Below are positions 31,508-36,257 of a DNA stretch of 36,257 nucleotides, piece by piece (position 1 is the stretch's first letter; every line of letters begins with the position of its first letter). Where the stretch lies: positions 1 to 36,257 of the forward strand of contig NZ_WOEY01000146.1 of assembly GCF_013177695.1 (NCBI RefSeq). The letters run 5' to 3'. The notes beneath the pieces were generated by a model. It was not told the origin of the DNA. It saw nothing but the letters and a program-made list of their open reading frames with translations, and did not search any database. Source of the DNA: Paraburkholderia solitsugae (GTDB lineage Bacteria; Pseudomonadota; Gammaproteobacteria; Burkholderiales; Burkholderiaceae). The translations under genes were made by a program, and so were the position numbers.

Positions 31508-34438
31508 ATGAAGCTCGAACACCCGGATCGTCTGATGAACCGCACTCCTCTCTCGCTCGCCGCGCTCGAAGTGCATGATGCCTTCGCTGAACGGCACATC
31601 GGCCCGGATTCGGCCGACCAGCATGCGATGCTCGAAGCCCTCGGCTTCGCGTCGCGCGCCGCGCTGATCGACGCCGTCATTCCGAAGACGATCCGCCGCA
31701 CCGAAACGCTGCCGCTCGGCCCCTTCGCCCAGCCGAAGAGCGAAGCCGAAGCGCTCGCCGCACTGCGTGAGCTGGCGGACAAGAACCAGGTGTTCCGCTC
31801 GTACATCGGGCAGGGTTATTACAACGCGCACACGCCGACGGTGATCCTGCGTAACGTGCTGGAAAATCCGGCGTGGTACACCGCCTACACGCCGTATCAG
31901 CCGGAAATCTCGCAGGGCCGTCTGGAGGCGCTGCTGAACTTCCAGCAGATGATCGTCGACCTCACCGGTCTGGCGATCTCGAACGCCTCGCTGCTCGACG
32001 AAGCAACCGCTGCCGCCGAAGCGATGACGCTGCTGCAACGCATCGGCAAGCCGAAGTCGAACGTGTTCTACGTCGCCGACGACGTGCTGCCGCAAACCAT
32101 CGAAGTGGTGAAGACGCGCGCCACGCCGGTCGGCATCGAAGTAAAAGTCGGCCCGGCAGCGGATGCGGCGAACGCGAATGCGTTCGGCGTGCTGTTGCAA
32201 TACCCGGGCGTGAACGGCGATGTGCGCGACTACCGCGCACTTGCTGATGCCATCCACGCAGCGGGCGGCCACGTGGTGGTCGCCGCCGACCTGCTCGCGC
32301 TGACCGTGCTCACGCCGCCGGGCGAATGGGGTGCGGACGTGGCCGTCGGCAACACGCAGCGTTTCGGCGTGCCGGTTGGTTTCGGCGGCCCGCACGCGGC
32401 TTACCTCGCTGTGCGCGACGAATTCAAGCGCCAGATGCCGGGCCGTCTGGTCGGCGTGACCGTCGATGCCCAAGGCAATCCGGCGTTGCGTCTGGCTCTG
32501 CAAACGCGCGAACAACATATCCGCCGCGAAAAGGCGACCTCGAACGTGTGTACCGCGCAAGCGCTGCTCGCGATCATGGCCAGCATGTACGCCGTCTACC
32601 ACGGCCCGCATGGTCTGAAGACGATCGCGCTGCGCGTGAACCGTATCGCGGCGCTGCTCGCAGCCGGCGCGAAGAAGCTCGGTTACACGCTCGTCAACGA
32701 CACATTCTTCGACACGCTCACGTTCGAAACCGGCTCACGCACCCAGGCGCTGCATGACGCGGCGACGGCCAAGCGCATCAATCTGCGCCGCGTGAGCGAC
32801 ACGCGCGTCGGCATCTCGATCGACGAAACCACCAAGCGCAGCGATCTGGCCGATCTGCTCGCGGCATTTGCGCAAGCGGCATTTGTCGAAGAAGTCCCGC
32901 AAATCGACGCCCTCGACGCAGAACTCCCCGCCGAGAACAGCGTGCCCGCCGCGCTCGAACGCACCAGCGCGTACCTCACGCACCACGTGTTCAACCGCCA
33001 CCATTCGGAAACGGAAATGCTGCGCTACCTGCGCAGCCTCTCCGACAAGGATCTGGCACTCGACCGCTCGATGATCCCGCTCGGCTCCTGCACCATGAAG
33101 CTGAACGCGACCTCGGAAATGCTGCCGGTCACGTGGCCCGAATTCGGTCAGATTCACCCGTTTGCTCCGGCTGAGCAAACGGTCGGCTACCGCGAAATGA
33201 TCGATCAGCTCGAACAGATGCTGGTCGCGGCCACCGGCTACGCAGCCGTGTCGCTGCAGCCGAATGCCGGCTCGCAAGGTGAATACGCGGGTCTCTTGAT
33301 CATTCACGCGTACCACGCATCGCGCGGCGAAGGCCACCGCAATGTCTGCCTGATTCCCGCTTCGGCGCACGGCACGAACCCGGCGTCGGCGCAAATGGCC
33401 GGCATGCAGGTCGTCGTCGTCGCTTGCGACGCGCAAGGCAACGTCGATATCGCCGATCTGCAGAAGAAGGCCGATCAGCACGCCGACAAGCTCGCGGCGA
33501 TCATGATCACGTACCCGTCCACACACGGCGTGTTCGAATCGAACGTCCGCGAAATCTGCGAGATCGTGCATGCGCACGGCGGCCAGGTCTACGTCGACGG
33601 CGCGAACATGAACGCGATGGTCGGCCTGTGTGCGCCGGGCCAGTTCGGCGGCGACGTCTCGCACCTGAATCTGCACAAGACCTTCTGCATTCCGCACGGC
33701 GGCGGCGGACCGGGCGTTGGTCCGGTCGCGGTCGGCGCGCATCTCGCGCAATTCCTGCCGAATCAGATTTCGTCGGGCTATGAACGCACGCCGAACGGTA
33801 TCGGCGCCGTGTCGGGCGCACCGTACGGTTCCGCGTCGATCCTGCCGATTTCGTGGATGTACATCGCGATGATGGGCGCGAAGAACCTCACGGCTGCCAC
33901 CGAAACCGCGATTCTCAACGCGAACTACGTCGCGAACAAACTCGCGCCGCATTACCCGGTGCTGTACTCGGGCCCAGGCGGACTGGTTGCGCACGAGTGC
34001 ATTCTCGATCTGCGTCCGATCAAGGAAACCAGCGGCATCACCGTCGACGACGTCGCCAAGCGTCTCGCCGACTACGGCTTCCACGCACCGACCATGAGCT
34101 TCCCGGTGCCGGGCACGCTGATGGTCGAGCCGACCGAATCGGAATCGAAGGAAGAGCTCGACCGCTTCATCGAAGCGATGATCGCGATCCGCGAGGAAAT
34201 TCGCGCCGTGGAAGAAGGCCGCTCGGATCGCGAAGACAATCCGCTGAAGCACGCGCCGCATACGGCGGCGGTGGTCATCGCCAACGACTGGAAGCACGCC
34301 TATGCGCGCGAAACCGCGGCGTATCCGCTGCCCACGTTGATCGCGAAGAAGTACTGGCCGCCGGTCGGCCGTGCGGACAACGTGTACGGCGACCGCAATC
34401 TGTTCTGCTCCTGCGTGCCGATCGCCGACTACGAGTAA
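31508..34438 (+). CDS. gcvP: Glycine dehydrogenase (decarboxylating), P-protein
   Basis: 976 aa, the full-length single-chain form (E. coli 957). The N-terminal half has FAERHIGPDSADQHAMLEAL and SYIGQGYYNAHTP. The C-terminal half holds the PLP lysine, Lys724, in HLNLHKTFCIPHGGGGPG. The end is RADNVYGDRNLFCSCVPI, typical of the family. It decarboxylates glycine and passes the aminomethyl group to lipoyl-GcvH. AGGAAC precedes the ATG, 94 bp after gcvH. Third gene of the riboswitch-controlled operon; a strong hairpin follows the stop. Confidence 0.98.
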   Translation: MKLEHPDRLMNRTPLSLAALEVHDAFAERHIGPDSADQHAMLEALGFASRAALIDAVIPKTIRRTETLPLGPFAQPKSEAEALAALRELADKNQVFRSYIGQGYYNAHTPTVILRNVLENPAWYTAYTPYQPEISQGRLEALLNFQQMIVDLTGLAISNASLLDEATAAAEAMTLLQRIGKPKSNVFYVADDVLPQTIEVVKTRATPVGIEVKVGPAADAANANAFGVLLQYPGVNGDVRDYRALADAIHAAGGHVVVAADLLALTVLTPPGEWGADVAVGNTQRFGVPVGFGGPHAAYLAVRDEFKRQMPGRLVGVTVDAQGNPALRLALQTREQHIRREKATSNVCTAQALLAIMASMYAVYHGPHGLKTIALRVNRIAALLAAGAKKLGYTLVNDTFFDTLTFETGSRTQALHDAATAKRINLRRVSDTRVGISIDETTKRSDLADLLAAFAQAAFVEEVPQIDALDAELPAENSVPAALERTSAYLTHHVFNRHHSETEMLRYLRSLSDKDLALDRSMIPLGSCTMKLNATSEMLPVTWPEFGQIHPFAPAEQTVGYREMIDQLEQMLVAATGYAAVSLQPNAGSQGEYAGLLIIHAYHASRGEGHRNVCLIPASAHGTNPASAQMAGMQVVVVACDAQGNVDIADLQKKADQHADKLAAIMITYPSTHGVFESNVREICEIVHAHGGQVYVDGANMNAMVGLCAPGQFGGDVSHLNLHKTFCIPHGGGGPGVGPVAVGAHLAQFLPNQISSGYERTPNGIGAVSGAPYGSASILPISWMYIAMMGAKNLTAATETAILNANYVANKLAPHYPVLYSGPGGLVAHECILDLRPIKETSGITVDDVAKRLADYGFHAPTMSFPVPGTLMVEPTESESKEELDRFIEAMIAIREEIRAVEEGRSDREDNPLKHAPHTAAVVIANDWKHAYARETAAYPLPTLIAKKYWPPVGRADNVYGDRNLFCSCVPIADYE

Positions 34439-34449
34439 GCGTGGCCGCC

Positions 34450-34492
34450 AACCGCGCATCGCCTGAAGGTTGTAAGCAGGCGTTGCGCGGTT
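34450..34492 (+). terminator. Hairpin at the end of the gcv operon
   Basis: AACCGCGCATCGCCTG-type left arm (34450-34464) pairs with the right arm CAGGCGTTGCGCGGTT (34477-34492), about 15 bp with one internal mismatch and a 12-nt loop. There is no T-run, so it may be Rho-assisted or an mRNA end stabiliser. Confidence 0.6.
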
Positions 34493-34555
34493 CTGTCGCT
34501 TGTCACTGCAAACGGCTAACATCACACACCGAATCAGCCTAACGAGGAGTTTCGC

Positions 34556-35686
34556 ATGGCGCGAAAGGTGCGATGGATGCAAAGCCGGACCGAAGCAAGG
34601 CGAGCCCAGACGTGGCAGCAGGCTTGCACACTGTTGTTGGCAGGCGCAGCGGTGCTGCTGCCGCTGCGGCAGGCGCAAGCCGCGATGAATTTTTGTGCAG
34701 CGCCCGCGCTGCAAACCAGCGAGCGCACGAATTCCGATCCGGGCGTCAAAGCACTGGTGAGCAATGTGCAGGCGCATCTGAACGACCCGCCGCATGCGGT
34801 GGCGAAATTGCATACCGAAGGCACGTTGCCGCACGAGGGCATCTACGATCAAAGCGTCGAGGCGGAGAAGGATCTCGATCTGCTGCGCGACGCCGCGCTC
34901 GCCTGGCGCGCGACCAGCGAGGACCGGTATCTGAAGCTGGTCGACCGCCTGCTGTATGCGTGGGTCACGACTTATCAACCCAGTTTCAATCCGATCGACG
35001 AAACCCATTTCGAAGGCCTGATCCTCGCCTATGACATGACCGCGAGCGCGCTGCCGGTGAAAACGCGCAACGCATCGATGGCGTTCCTGACCAAGCTCGC
35101 GAGCGGCTATATCGAGCAGATCGACGCGCAGCCACGGCCGCTCAAGGGCACGTTCAAGAACAATTGGCAAAGCCACCGGATCAAGCTGATCGCGATGGCC
35201 GCGTTCACGCTCGATAACCGCAAGATGATCAACGCGGCGCAGCGTTTGTTCGACGAGCATATCGGCGACAACATCGCGCCGGACGGCTCAACGGTGGACT
35301 TCGCCGAGCGCGATGCATTGCATTACGTCACCTACGACCTGCAGCCGCTCGTGACCGCCGCGCTCGCCGCGCGCCGCCACAACCGCAACTGGTTGCCGGA
35401 GAAGGGGGCAAACGGCGCGTCGCTGCAAGCCGCACTGAACTGGCTCACGCCGTATGCGGACGGCAGCAGGACGCATGAAGAATTCGCGCATTCGAGCGTT
35501 CCGTTCGATGCCAAACGTCGCGAGGCCGGTTTGCCCGGCTATTCGGGTCAATGGGATCCGAAAAACGCGACAGAACTGTTTCACCTGGCGGCGCGTCTCG
35601 ATGGACGCTATACGCCGATCGCGCTGCAGCTCGCACCGACGCCGCCCGCGTGGCTCGCCGTGTGTTTACCGCTGCCGGCGCGCTAA
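34556..35686 (+). CDS. Exported alginate-lyase-family protein (PL5-like fold)
   Basis: 376 aa. A long basic leader and hydrophobic core (TLLLAGAAVLLPL) end at RQAQA, a signal peptide for periplasmic export. The mature part is helical: DLDLLRDAALAWRATSEDRY, HFEGLILAYDMTAS, then the NNWQSHR motif near 203-209, like the NNHxxR active-site segment of PL5 alginate lyases. GSTVDFAERDALHYVTYDLQ follows. Alginate lyases cleave uronate polymers by beta-elimination; whether the substrate here is alginate or another exopolysaccharide is unknown. A strong GAGGAG precedes the ATG. Between gcv and sdaA, but separated from gcvP by a hairpin, so probably an independent unit. Confidence 0.85.
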   Translation: MARKVRWMQSRTEARRAQTWQQACTLLLAGAAVLLPLRQAQAAMNFCAAPALQTSERTNSDPGVKALVSNVQAHLNDPPHAVAKLHTEGTLPHEGIYDQSVEAEKDLDLLRDAALAWRATSEDRYLKLVDRLLYAWVTTYQPSFNPIDETHFEGLILAYDMTASALPVKTRNASMAFLTKLASGYIEQIDAQPRPLKGTFKNNWQSHRIKLIAMAAFTLDNRKMINAAQRLFDEHIGDNIAPDGSTVDFAERDALHYVTYDLQPLVTAALAARRHNRNWLPEKGANGASLQAALNWLTPYADGSRTHEEFAHSSVPFDAKRREAGLPGYSGQWDPKNATELFHLAARLDGRYTPIALQLAPTPPAWLAVCLPLPAR

Positions 35687-35714
35687 ACTTACTTTTATCA
35701 GCAGGGAGCAGTAA

Positions 35715-36257
35715 ATGGCAGTTAGCGTGTTTGACCTCTTCAAAATCGGCATTGGTCCGTCCAGTTCGCATACGGTCGGGCCGATGCGTGCGGCGCTGAT
35801 GTTCGCGCAAGGGCTCGAACGCGATGGGCTCCTTGAGGCGACGGCATCGGTGAAAGTGGATTTGTACGGCTCGCTCGGTGCGACCGGCAAGGGGCACGGC
35901 ACCGATCGCGGCGTGATGCTCGGCTTGATGGGCGATGCGCCTGACACGGTCGATCCGGACACGATCGCGCAGCGTCTGGAAGCGGTGAAGGCGTCGCGCA
36001 AGCTCGCCTTGCTCGGCACGCACGACGTGCCGTTCGTCCAGAAAGATCACATTTCGTTTTATCGCCAGGCGCTGTCGGAGCATCCGAACGGCCTGAAGCT
36101 GCGTGCGTTTGATGCGCAGGGCGAGACGCTGCGCGAGTCGACGTATCTGTCGGTGGGCGGCGGTTTTGTGGTGACGGCGGGCGCGCCGAACACGAAGGTG
36201 CTAAGCGCCGTCGAACAATTGCCGCATTCGTTCCGCAGCGGCAACGAATTGCTCGCG
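35715..36257 (+). CDS. sdaA: L-serine ammonia-lyase (3' end outside window)
   Basis: 181 codons visible, open to the window end. The N-terminus MAVSVFDLFKIGIGPSSSHT is the signature of the iron-sulphur L-serine dehydratase beta-domain, followed by VGPMRAALMFAQG, GSLGATGKGHGTD and STYLSVGGGFVV. The cysteine ligands of the [4Fe-4S] cluster lie in the missing C-terminal half. The reaction is L-serine to pyruvate and ammonia. AGGGAG lies six bases before the ATG and 28 bp after the alginate-lyase-like gene. Location next to gcvTHP suits coordinated glycine/serine breakdown. Confidence 0.97.
   Translation, partial: MAVSVFDLFKIGIGPSSSHTVGPMRAALMFAQGLERDGLLEATASVKVDLYGSLGATGKGHGTDRGVMLGLMGDAPDTVDPDTIAQRLEAVKASRKLALLGTHDVPFVQKDHISFYRQALSEHPNGLKLRAFDAQGETLRESTYLSVGGGFVVTAGAPNTKVLSAVEQLPHSFRSGNELLA

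Noticed and set aside
31439..32611. 390-codon minus-strand frame opposite the gcvP start
   Set aside because: Same shadow pattern; no ribosome-binding site and no recognisable motif.
32735..35260. 841-codon minus-strand open frame opposite gcvP and the alginate-lyase-like gene
   Set aside because: Composition is Arg/His/Ala-rich with no domain and it lies antisense to clearly real genes; a codon-bias shadow.
1..36257. CRISPR array
   Set aside because: No regularly spaced direct repeats with unique spacers were seen, and no cas genes.

Overview
The window looks like chromosome of a high-GC betaproteobacterium close to Paraburkholderia/Burkholderia. This rests on codon usage, the tandem-riboswitch gcvT-gcvH-gcvP locus followed by sdaA, DUF1254 genes, and P2-like prophage debris of Burkholderia type. 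It was read by eye from the sequence; no database search was run.

Left core region (1-9046). A four-gene minus-strand operon encodes two exported DUF1254/DUF1214 proteins between two predicted outer-membrane proteins, the last cut by the window edge. Next come a HAD-family lipoprotein (+), a CaCA-type cation antiporter (-) behind a yybP-ykoY (Mn2+) riboswitch, and an NADP-dependent MDR oxidoreductase (+).

Candidate genomic island (about 9047-23903). A tRNA-Arg(CCG) gene lies at 23881-23956. A 17-bp copy of its 3' part (gcccggctgggatcgaa on the + strand) recurs at 9051-9067. Between the two copies lie a low-GC orphan gene, a methyltransferase remnant, a BON lipoprotein, two small hypothetical genes, an IS200-like transposase start, a SNF2 helicase with SWIM-protein pair, a DUF1330 gene and an IS110-family element with a structured RNA candidate. 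They are followed by a broken group II intron reverse transcriptase, a beheaded histidine kinase, a response regulator joined by a -1 frameshift to a phosphotransferase-fold kinase, an orphan P2-like portal gene, and a tyrosine-integrase C-terminus next to the tRNA. Several islets have visibly lower GC than the flanks. With only an integrase fragment left, the island is probably no longer mobile by itself.

Right core region (23881-36257). This holds the tRNA, a membrane-anchored dihaem cytochrome c, a bidirectional terminator, a Rep-type helicase (-), a Gfo/Idh/MocA oxidoreductase (+) and a small lipoprotein (+). The glycine module follows: a sigma70-like promoter, a tandem glycine riboswitch with a terminator-like hairpin, then gcvT, gcvH and gcvP. 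After a hairpin come an exported alginate-lyase-family protein and the start of sdaA. Glycine cleavage supplies one-carbon units and SdaA deaminates serine, so the end of the window forms a glycine/serine catabolic neighbourhood.

The most unusual items are three. The kinase/response-regulator locus has a U UUU UUC slip site at 21375-21381. The minus-strand RNA candidate downstream of the IS110 transposase has its two imperfect pairs as G-U wobbles only on that strand. The tRNA-bounded island contains both.
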